Origin: an uncultured Oscillospiraceae bacterium
GTDB taxonomy: Bacteria; Bacillota; Clostridia; Oscillospirales; Acutalibacteraceae
Length of the DNA stretch: 6,654 nt
Assembly (NCBI GenBank): GCA_905200265.1
Contig: CAJKJS010000077.1
Location: forward strand, 1 to 6,654
Reading direction: 5' to 3'
Shown here piece by piece: positions 1-5,383 of this stretch. Under the pieces are notes generated by a model. It did not search any database and was not told the origin of the DNA. It saw only the letters and a program-made list of their open reading frames with translations. Made by a program: the position numbers and the translations under genes. How positions within the stretch are numbered: position 1 is the stretch's first letter; each line of letters begins with the position of its first letter.

Positions 1-64
1 GGCCGGTAACCTGATTTCGGACATCCTGTATGCGGTGGTCGATCCCCGCGTGCGCATTGCTTGA
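1..64 (+). CDS. oppB: Oligopeptide ABC transporter permease OppB/DppB type, 3' end only
   Basis: Only the last 20 codons are present, in the frame starting at base 2, ending in TGA at 62-64. The peptide contains NLISDILYAVVDPRVRIA. This matches the usual C-terminus of the B-type inner-membrane permease of peptide/nickel ABC importers, which commonly ends close to 'DLLYAVLDPRIRY'. It lies 19 bases upstream of an OppC-type permease, the standard gene order oppB-oppC-oppD-oppF, and this supports the call. In the family, this subunit pairs with OppC to form the transmembrane channel. The rest of the gene, and the operon promoter, lie outside the window. Assignment to the peptide permease family is confident. 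Which peptide class it transports cannot be told. Confidence 0.85.
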   Translation, partial: AGNLISDILYAVVDPRVRIA

Positions 65-83
65 GAAAGGAGAGTAGCCGATT

Positions 84-1688
84 ATGCGTGAAGACAAAAA
101 TGAACTGAAAAACCGGCCCTCTCAGGAAGAGAACCAGGTGAAGAACGCTGCGAATACCAGTGACGATGCTGTACAGGAAAATAACCAGTTTTCGTTGAGC
201 GATGACCGACGTGTAAAAGTGTTGTCGCCCGGTACCCTGGTTGTGAAGCGCTTTTTGCGTAACCGCCTGGCGGTTGTGGGCCTTGTTATGCTGCTGTGCA
301 TGTTCCTGTTCTCCTTTTTGGGTGGTCTTTTGAGCCCTTACGGAGAAGACGAACAGTTCTACACCTATACCTATATTGAAAAAGAATATGTGGGTGTGGT
401 ACAGAACAAAGATTTCCGGTATGTGGCGGCTGACGGGCAGGAATTTGGCTCGGTTTTGCAGGCCCAGTTCCTATTAGCTGTCAATAAGCAGGAAGATTCG
501 TTTACCTACAAAGATGTGACGTACGACCTTTCCAAGGAAGGCGAAGATTTTTATACGATTTCCAGTGGTGGCGTTGAGATTGGCATGGCCGGTAAGGACA
601 TCGTCAACGCGCCCGATAACGCGGAAGAGGTTCCGTATGACCTGCGTGTCGCTTCGCTGAAAGCGTATACCAATGGGGAAACCTCGTTTACTCTCAACGG
701 CACAGACTACACGCTGGATGACGAAGGTAACGTTATCCAGGGGGATACCGTTGTGGCGTATATCAGCCGCTTTGTGGTACAGTCTAAAGAAAACGGTGTG
801 TTGATTACCCGGAACTTTAAAGAAGAACTGGAAAAAGCGCTGGAAACGGACAACGAAGAATTTAAGTACACCGGCGAAGACGGGGAAGAACACGTATACC
901 GCATTGAATACAAGGCCGATACCGATTCGTGGTCGGTTCTGCAAGAAACGGAAACGTATGTGTACGACAGCTACGCCGAACCGTCTTCGTCCCACTGGCT
1001 GGGTCTTGATAAGAACGGCATGGATATGATGACGCGTTTGATGTACGGCGGCCGTGTATCGCTGGTCATCGGTTTCATTGTTGTGTTCATCGCAGCTTTC
1101 CTGGGGATCGTTTTTGGCGGTATTTCCGGTTACTTCGGTGGTTGGGTGGACAACCTGATCATGCGTATTGTCGATATTTTCTATTGTATTCCCTCCATGC
1201 CTTTGATTATTATCATCGGTGCTTCGATGGATGCTATGCAGGTGGATCCGCAGATTCGTATGCTCTATCTGATGCTGATCCTCGGGTTCCTCAGCTGGCC
1301 TTCGGTGGCACGTTTGGTGCGTGGCCAGATCCTGTCTCTGCGTGAACAGGAATTCATGACCGCGACGGAAGCTTGCGGTATTCGGGTTTCTCGCCGTATT
1401 TTCCGGCACTTGATCCCCAACGTCATTCCGCAGCTGATCGTTACCTGCACCATGAGCCTTGGTTCCACTATTTTGACGGAAGCCACGCTGTCCTTCCTGG
1501 GCCTTGGTGTTAAATTCCCGTTTGCTTCTTGGGGCAACATTATCAATGACGTAAACAACTCGTTCGTTATGACCAACTACTGGTTTGTGTGGATTCCCGC
1601 TGGTGTTTGCCTGCTCATTACGGTGCTGGGCTTCAACTTTGTGGGTGACGGTCTGCGGGATGCTTTCGATCCCAAAATGAAACGGTAA
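84..1688 (+). CDS. oppC: Oligopeptide ABC transporter permease OppC with large extracytoplasmic insertion
   Basis: 534-residue permease, far longer than the roughly 300 residues usual for OppC/DppC. In order: a polar, probably disordered cytoplasmic N-terminus (1-50); SPGTLVVKRFLRNRLAVVG leading into TM1 (about 61-84); an acidic, aromatic-rich insertion (about 90-300) that topology places outside the membrane; then HWLGLDKNGMDMMTRLMYGG (304-323), the segment that normally follows TM1 closely in OppC. TM2 is about 325-350, with further helices at about 358-380, 393-412, 451-475 and 503-521. The EAA coupling loop, which docks on the ATPases, is EFMTATEACGIRVSRRIF (423-440). The C-terminus, GDGLRDAFDPKMKR, is typical of the family. 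The insertion contains three imperfect repeats about 60 residues apart. The ATG is preceded by AAAGGAGAG at 66-74, with 9 bases between. As a component of a peptide importer it would pair with OppB. Family assignment is firm; the insertion's role is unknown. Confidence 0.93.
   Translation: MREDKNELKNRPSQEENQVKNAANTSDDAVQENNQFSLSDDRRVKVLSPGTLVVKRFLRNRLAVVGLVMLLCMFLFSFLGGLLSPYGEDEQFYTYTYIEKEYVGVVQNKDFRYVAADGQEFGSVLQAQFLLAVNKQEDSFTYKDVTYDLSKEGEDFYTISSGGVEIGMAGKDIVNAPDNAEEVPYDLRVASLKAYTNGETSFTLNGTDYTLDDEGNVIQGDTVVAYISRFVVQSKENGVLITRNFKEELEKALETDNEEFKYTGEDGEEHVYRIEYKADTDSWSVLQETETYVYDSYAEPSSSHWLGLDKNGMDMMTRLMYGGRVSLVIGFIVVFIAAFLGIVFGGISGYFGGWVDNLIMRIVDIFYCIPSMPLIIIIGASMDAMQVDPQIRMLYLMLILGFLSWPSVARLVRGQILSLREQEFMTATEACGIRVSRRIFRHLIPNVIPQLIVTCTMSLGSTILTEATLSFLGLGVKFPFASWGNIINDVNNSFVMTNYWFVWIPAGVCLLITVLGFNFVGDGLRDAFDPKMKR
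474..938 (+). repeat. Three imperfect ~60-residue protein repeats within the OppC insertion
   Basis: This is a protein-level repeat inside oppC; I did not see it as a DNA repeat. Aligning phenylalanines 140, 202 and 260 brings three similar units into register: AVNKQEDSFTYKDVTYDL (132-149), AYTNGETSFTLNGTDYTL (194-211) and ALETDNEEFKYTGEDGEEHV (252-271). Each has an Ala and a run of polar or acidic residues before the Phe, then Tyr and hydrophobic residues alternating with polar ones. The first two continue with a similar Asp/Glu-Gly turn (EGEDFYTIS and EGNVIQGDT). The spacing is 62 and 58 residues. The pattern suggests repeated small beta-rich modules on the outer face of the membrane. I found the repeats by eye, so their limits are approximate. 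Confidence 0.5.
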
Positions 1689-1703
1689 GGGAGGAACGAT
1701 AAA

Positions 1704-2852
1704 ATGGCAAAGAAAAAAGAAGAAGGCTATCTTTCTGCCCGTGAATCCCGCCGGATTACCCGTGAAAACCGCAAAATCCTGAAGGGGTATGAAAAGCAGC
1801 ACAAGCGCAAGAATGTGCCGGAGTCGGAGTATTTGACGACGATGCACAACCCGGAAAACGCAGTGGAATTTGATAATCTGCACACCTATTTCTTTACCGA
1901 TGCGGGTACGGTCAAATCGGTAGACGGTGTAACCTTCGAAGTGCCTATCGGCAAAACGGTGGGTGTTGTAGGTGAATCCGGTTGCGGGAAATCGGTAACC
2001 AGTTTGTCCCTAATGCAGCTGCTTCAGCGTCCCCAGGGCCAGATCGTCGATGGCGAAATTCGTTTGAACCTGGGCGATAAGGCATATGACGTTACCAAAA
2101 TGCCCACGGAGAAAATGCAGATGCTCCGCGGCAATTATATGTCCATGATTTTCCAGGAACCCATGACGTCCCTTAACCCTGTATTCCGCATTGGGGATCA
2201 GGTAGACGAAGTTATCGCCCTGCATAATGGGGAAGGCAAAAGCAAGGAAGAAATTCGTGAACGCACGATTCAGCTGCTGGAAATGGTAGGCATTGCCAAC
2301 AGCCGGGGCGTATACCGGATGTTCCCTCATGAACTGAGTGGTGGTATGCGGCAGCGCGTGATGATCGCTATGGCACTGGCTTGCAGCCCGCGGATTATCA
2401 TTGCGGACGAACCGACAACGGCTCTGGACGTGACCATTCAGGCCCAGATTCTCGACTTGCTGCGTCAGTTGAAAGATAAGATCAATTCTTCGATTATGCT
2501 GATTACCCATGACCTGGGCGTTATTGCGGAAATGGCCGATTATGTGGTGGTTATGTACGCAGGCCGCGTTGTGGAAAAAGGCACGGCGGAAGAAATTTTC
2601 GAACATCCGGCTCATCCTTATACCATCGGCCTGATGGCGTCGAAGCCTGTGGTTGGCAAAAAAGTGGATAAACTTTACTCCATTCCCGGTAAGGTGCCGA
2701 ACCCCATCAACATGCCTAACTACTGCTATTTTAAAGACCGCTGCGAAATGTGTATCGACGCCTGCAACGGTGAATATCCCTGTGAAATCAGCTTGTCTGA
2801 TACGCACAAAGTCAGCTGCTATCGGTACTATGACCGGAAGGAGGAGAAGTAA
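1704..2852 (+). CDS. oppD: Oligopeptide ABC transporter ATP-binding protein OppD
   Basis: 382-residue ATPase subunit that powers peptide import on the cytoplasmic face. The ABC motifs are intact: Walker A GESGCGKS (90-97), Q-loop Q151 in FQEPMTSLNP, signature LSGGMRQRV (211-219), Walker B IIIADEP (231-237, catalytic E236) and H-loop H269. 'EPMTSLNP' and 'EPTTALDVTIQAQ' are typical of the OppD/DppD branch. The C-terminal oligo_HPY domain starts near HPAHPYTIGL (301-310) and carries cysteines 341, 347, 350, 354, 360 and 372; related OppD/DppD structures hold a [4Fe-4S] cluster here. Unusually, residues 1-50 form a very basic extension before the normal beginning at about 54 (VEFDNLHTYF). The upstream start is supported by AAGGGAGG at 1687-1694, 9 bases before the ATG, and no comparable site was noticed for a later start. 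The gene begins 15 bases after oppC and its stop overlaps the oppF start. Confidence 0.95.
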   Translation: MAKKKEEGYLSARESRRITRENRKILKGYEKQHKRKNVPESEYLTTMHNPENAVEFDNLHTYFFTDAGTVKSVDGVTFEVPIGKTVGVVGESGCGKSVTSLSLMQLLQRPQGQIVDGEIRLNLGDKAYDVTKMPTEKMQMLRGNYMSMIFQEPMTSLNPVFRIGDQVDEVIALHNGEGKSKEEIRERTIQLLEMVGIANSRGVYRMFPHELSGGMRQRVMIAMALACSPRIIIADEPTTALDVTIQAQILDLLRQLKDKINSSIMLITHDLGVIAEMADYVVVMYAGRVVEKGTAEEIFEHPAHPYTIGLMASKPVVGKKVDKLYSIPGKVPNPINMPNYCYFKDRCEMCIDACNGEYPCEISLSDTHKVSCYRYYDRKEEK

Positions 2853-3898
2853 TGGCACGTGATGCACAGTCTAAAGAACTGAAAAAAGCCAAAACAACGG
2901 ATAAGGACTTTACACCGGTGACGTATGACCCCCAGTACCTCCTGATGGTCAATAACCTGAAAAAGTATTTCCCCATCAAGGGTAGCCTGGGGCAGAAGCA
3001 AGGGGTCGTAAAAGCCGTAGACGGCGTAACATTCAACCTCAAGCGCGGTACCACAATGGGCCTGGTAGGGGAATCCGGTTGTGGCAAAACGACCACAGGC
3101 CGTACTATCCTGCGCCTGTATGGCGAAAAGACCGGTGGCCAGGTGCTGTTTAACGGTCAGGAAGTGTACGACCTGACGCCGAAACAGATGCGCGCTATGC
3201 GTACCAAAATGCAGATTATCTTCCAGGACCCGTTCTCCAGCCTGTCGCCTCGTTTGCCGGTCGGTGAAATTATCGGCGAAGCCGTGCGGGAACATAATCT
3301 GGTGCCGAAAGAAGATTTTAACGATTATATCGACCAGATCATGGACAACTGCGGTTTGCAGCCGTTCCACAAAGCCCGGTATCCCCACGAATTTTCCGGC
3401 GGCCAGCGGCAGCGTATCTGCATTGCCCGTGCCTTGGCGTTAAACCCTGAATTTGTGGTGTGCGACGAACCGGTTTCGGCTCTGGACGTATCGATTCAGG
3501 CGCAGATCATCAACCTGCTCAAAGACCTGCAGGAAAAATATTCGCTGACGTACTTGTTCATTTCCCACGACCTGTCGGTTGTTGAGCACATTTCCGACAC
3601 GGTGGGTGTTATGTACCTGGGTAACCTGGTAGAATACGGTGCAACCGATGACATTTTCCGTTCGCCTCTGCACCCGTATACCAAAGCCCTGTTCTCGGCC
3701 ATTCCGGTGCCGGACCCGAAGGCAAAAATGAACCGTATCGTGCTGGAAGGCTCCATCCCGTCCCCGGCTAACCCGCCAAAGGGATGCAAATTCCACACCC
3801 GGTGTGCCAACTGCATGGAACGCTGCAAGCATGAAGCACCGGTACAGCGCGAAGTGGAACCCGGACATTACGTGGTATGCCATTTGTACGATAAATAA
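2852..3898 (+). CDS. oppF: Oligopeptide ABC transporter ATP-binding protein OppF
   Basis: 348-residue second ATPase of the importer, which forms a heterodimer with OppD. All ABC motifs are intact: Walker A GESGCGKT (73-80), Q-loop Q125 in FQDPFSSLSPR, signature FSGGQRQRI (181-189), Walker B FVVCDEP (201-207, E206) and H-loop H239. 'DPFSSLSPR' and 'DEPVSALDVSIQAQ' place it in the OppF/DppF branch. The C-terminal oligo_HPY region (HPYTKALFSAIP, 274-285) is followed by cysteines 312, 318, 321, 325 and 343, whose first four have the same spacing as in OppD. The N-terminus has a short lysine-rich stretch before the ABC domain starts at about 29. The ATG shares one base with the oppD stop (TAATG), with AAGGAGG at 2838-2844 seven bases upstream, so coupled translation is likely. 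Both ATPases appear catalytically competent. Confidence 0.95.
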   Translation: MARDAQSKELKKAKTTDKDFTPVTYDPQYLLMVNNLKKYFPIKGSLGQKQGVVKAVDGVTFNLKRGTTMGLVGESGCGKTTTGRTILRLYGEKTGGQVLFNGQEVYDLTPKQMRAMRTKMQIIFQDPFSSLSPRLPVGEIIGEAVREHNLVPKEDFNDYIDQIMDNCGLQPFHKARYPHEFSGGQRQRICIARALALNPEFVVCDEPVSALDVSIQAQIINLLKDLQEKYSLTYLFISHDLSVVEHISDTVGVMYLGNLVEYGATDDIFRSPLHPYTKALFSAIPVPDPKAKMNRIVLEGSIPSPANPPKGCKFHTRCANCMERCKHEAPVQREVEPGHYVVCHLYDK

Positions 3899-4167
3899 TG
3901 GCACGATATCAGAAAAAATACGACGATGACGACGGCCGCACCATTGCGGATATGAGCGATCTGACGCCGTCTTCGCCGTTTCGGAGTAAAAAAATAACAG
4001 AACAGAACCGGGAGCCTTCGGAAGGGAAAGGACCCGATCCTTTGCCGTTCACTCATCAGGAACGCCGGTTGTATGTATTTGCGGCACTGACAGCGGCCTT
4101 ACTGATAGGCCTGGCTTTTTTGGTAGGATTGGGATTGCTTATCTGGCTGCTGACGCTGTTATGGTAA
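3898..4167 (+). CDS. Small tail-anchored membrane protein of unknown function, coupled to oppF
   Basis: 89-residue protein that I cannot assign to a named function. It starts in a TAATG overlap with the oppF stop. No Shine-Dalgarno-like sequence is visible in the preceding 20 bases, so it is probably translated by reinitiation after oppF. Residues 1-56 are hydrophilic. They start with basic MARYQKK, followed by the acidic run YDDDDGRTIADMSDL (8-22) and a polar, proline-containing linker with PFTHQERR (50-57). Residues 58-88 form one strongly hydrophobic segment rich in Leu and Gly, ending at Trp89, so the protein is probably anchored by its C-terminus with the N-terminus in the cytoplasm. I recall a DDGRTIADM-like motif in other small clostridial proteins of unknown function, but cannot verify that here. 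It is the last gene of the opp operon, with the terminator just after it. It could be a small accessory of the transporter or an unrelated passenger. Confidence 0.75.
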   Translation: MARYQKKYDDDDGRTIADMSDLTPSSPFRSKKITEQNREPSEGKGPDPLPFTHQERRLYVFAALTAALLIGLAFLVGLGLLIWLLTLLW

Positions 4168-4174
4168 AAATAAG

Positions 4175-4223
4175 AAGGACGCAACTCTCCTTTTTGTAAG
4201 GAGGGCTGCGTCCTTTTTCTTTT
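4175..4223 (+). terminator. Rho-independent terminator of the opp operon, possibly bidirectional
   Basis: AAGGACGCA (4175-4183) pairs perfectly with TGCGTCCTT (4207-4215). An inner stem, CTCCTT (4187-4192) with AAGGAG (4198-4203), closes a TTTGT loop. The three bases between the stems on each side pair partly. A T-rich tract, TTTTTCTTTT, follows at 4214-4223. On the opposite strand the hairpin is followed by CTTATTTTTACC, a weaker U tract, so the same structure could also end transcription of the convergent DUF421-DUF4363 operon. The plus-strand T tract overlaps the DUF4363 stop codon. Confidence 0.9.
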
Positions 4224-4602
4224 ACAGAATATTTTCGAGTAGTAAGGCTTCACTGTCTCGCAGATTATCGGTTTGATCCAGTAACCGGGCACAGGCAGCC
4301 AGTGCCAGGCCCGATTCTTCCTGCTGTAGATACTGGGGCAGTGCGGCCAGGTTTTGGTCAATTTGTTCCAGGGTTGTATGGCTCAAAAACAGGCACAAGA
4401 CCCGATGCAGGGCGTCCCATTGCTCGTTAAGCGCCTGACTTTGTTCGCAGGCCTGCGTTATGTCACCGGCTTCAATCGACTGTTCAATGGAAGTAAGCGC
4501 TTCTTCCATTTCACTTGCCCCAAGGTGAGCGGTCCGCATGCCCCACCAACAGGTTCCCAGCAGGACAAGGGTTAAGATCCAGGCAGCCCATAGCCGTTTC
4601 AT
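4222..4602 (-). CDS. DUF4363 family protein
   Basis: 126-residue protein starting MKRLWAAWILTLVLLG, with one N-terminal membrane segment (about 4-22) and the rest predicted to be helical and outside the cytoplasm. The helical part begins SEMEEALTSIEQSIEAGD (30-47), continues through QWDALHRVLCLFLSHTTLEQID (61-82), and ends with LLLENIL, an ending I associate with DUF4363. The region is rich in Glu, Gln, Leu and Ala and could form a helical bundle. An upstream in-frame start at 4728 would add 42 residues that overlap the DUF421 coding region. The internal ATG at 4600-4602 is preferred because AAGGAGG (4610-4616 on the minus strand) lies seven bases before it and it forms an ATGA overlap with the DUF421 stop. 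DUF4363 genes often sit next to DUF421 genes in Clostridia. No biochemical function is established to my knowledge. Confidence 0.85.
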   Translation of the reverse strand: MKRLWAAWILTLVLLGTCWWGMRTAHLGASEMEEALTSIEQSIEAGDITQACEQSQALNEQWDALHRVLCLFLSHTTLEQIDQNLAALPQYLQQEESGLALAACARLLDQTDNLRDSEALLLENIL

Positions 4603-5276
4603 GAGGCATCCTCCTTCATAATGAGGGTATAATGTCCACTGGGGTCCGATGTCATGAGGAAGACATCCTGAACCGTCACTTTTTTCCGACGTAGAATAGC
4701 TTCGGCCCAAGCCTGATCTTTGCCGCAAAACGAAAGGCCAAACGGAGAAAAACTTCCGTCATGGATAATAACCGCTTCAAACAAAGGGTCATCGTTTTTC
4801 AGCTGCATCATGGCGGCCGTAGGCGGATTTTTTTCCGGTTTTTTGATGATACTCACAGTACCGTTGGTCTCTACAATGGCAAAAGCCACGTCTGATAGGG
4901 AAAAGACATCTTTGGTGCGCAGTTCTTCAAAGAGATCTTCCAGTGTCATGCGCAAGGCTTTCATTTCTTTCACCCGTAGTTTTCCGTTTTCGATGATGAC
5001 CACCGGGCTGCCGCAGAGCATTCTTCGAAACCGGCTGCTTTTCATCATGGTAAAGGAGATAAACAGCTCCAGCGTAATGAGGCATAAAATCGGGATCAAT
5101 CCGCTGACAAGGGGCTGTCCCGTATCCTGCATGGGAACCGCTGCAATATCAGAAATCAGCAGGGTAACGACCAGTTCACTGGTTTGCAGCTGACTAATCT
5201 GCCGTTTTCCCATGAGACGCATCCCTGCTAAAATGACCATGTAGAGAATGCAAGTGCGTATAAGTGAAATGGTCAT
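4599..5276 (-). CDS. DUF421 (YetF-like) membrane protein
   Basis: 225-residue protein of the YetF/DUF421 family. Residues 1-78 are hydrophobic, with about three membrane segments (roughly 4-22, 33-49 and 56-77). They contain the family hallmark MGKRQISQLQTSELVVTLL (22-40) and then ISDIAAVPMQD. The cytoplasmic part holds GSPVVIIENGKL (89-100), then the hallmark MTLEDLFEELRTKDVFSLSD (110-129) and FAIVETNGTVSIIKKP (132-147). The start at 5276 is chosen because GGGAGG (5286-5291, minus strand) lies nine bases upstream and the protein then begins at the normal family position; an open frame runs back to 5417, but the added residues are unlike the family. The biochemical role is unknown. Bacillus DUF421 proteins encoded on spoVA-type mobile operons have been linked to spore heat resistance and membrane properties. 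Together with DUF4363 downstream and a divergent GerA gene, a spore or envelope role is plausible but inferred. Confidence 0.9.
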   Translation of the reverse strand: MTISLIRTCILYMVILAGMRLMGKRQISQLQTSELVVTLLISDIAAVPMQDTGQPLVSGLIPILCLITLELFISFTMMKSSRFRRMLCGSPVVIIENGKLRVKEMKALRMTLEDLFEELRTKDVFSLSDVAFAIVETNGTVSIIKKPEKNPPTAAMMQLKNDDPLFEAVIIHDGSFSPFGLSFCGKDQAWAEAILRRKKVTVQDVFLMTSDPSGHYTLIMKEDAS

Positions 5277-5383
5277 AGCTATCTGCCTCCCTTCTATGCC
5301 ATTGTGTACGGGCTTTGCCCGCATTATGCATGGTATAAACAGGGAAGCTATGCTGCACAATAGGGGAAAGGGAGGCGGATATT
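5277..5383. promoter_or_regulatory. Divergent intergenic region between DUF421 and the GerA-family gene
   Basis: These 107 bases must hold at least the start signals for both divergent genes. The DUF421 ribosome binding site (CCTCCC on the plus strand, 5286-5291) is at the left and the GerA-family site (GGGAGG, 5370-5375) at the right. Between them lie a perfect small inverted repeat, CGGGC-TTT-GCCCG (5309-5321), and the palindrome ATGCAT (5326-5331). No confident sigma-A, sigma-F or sigma-G promoter can be named from the sequence alone. Confidence 0.6.
5331..5339 (+). promoter_or_regulatory. Candidate extended -10 promoter element for the GerA-family gene
   Basis: TGGTATAAA fits the extended -10 pattern TGnTATAAT with one mismatch and would start transcription near 5346, about 38 bases before the TTG start. 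No good -35 box is present 17 bases upstream (GGCTTT). GerA-family genes are usually expressed in the forespore from sigma-G promoters; the CAT-containing sequences nearby do not show a convincing sigma-G -35/-10 pair. This is a weak call. Confidence 0.25.

Noticed and set aside
351..983. The OppC insertion as a fused gene or frameshift artefact
   Set aside because: The reading frame is continuous, codon use looks like that of the flanking gene, and normal OppC sequence resumes in frame at the HWLGLD motif, so it appears to be a genuine inserted domain.
474..1883. Long open frame on the minus strand (469 residues) opposite oppC and the start of oppD
   Set aside because: It spans two confidently assigned genes on the other strand, has no recognisable family or ribosome binding site, and its His/Arg/Asn/Phe-rich composition is typical of an antisense shadow.
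2010..2867. Minus-strand open frame of 285 residues opposite oppD
   Set aside because: It lies wholly over oppD, whose motifs are all intact, and its composition is that of an antisense shadow with no family match.
2828..3388. Minus-strand open frame of 186 residues opposite oppF
   Set aside because: Antisense shadow of oppF; no motif and no ribosome binding site noticed.
4603..4728. Upstream extension of the DUF4363 gene
   Set aside because: The extra 42 residues are unlike a signal or membrane segment and overlap DUF421. The ATG at 4602 has a strong AAGGAGG site and an ATGA overlap.
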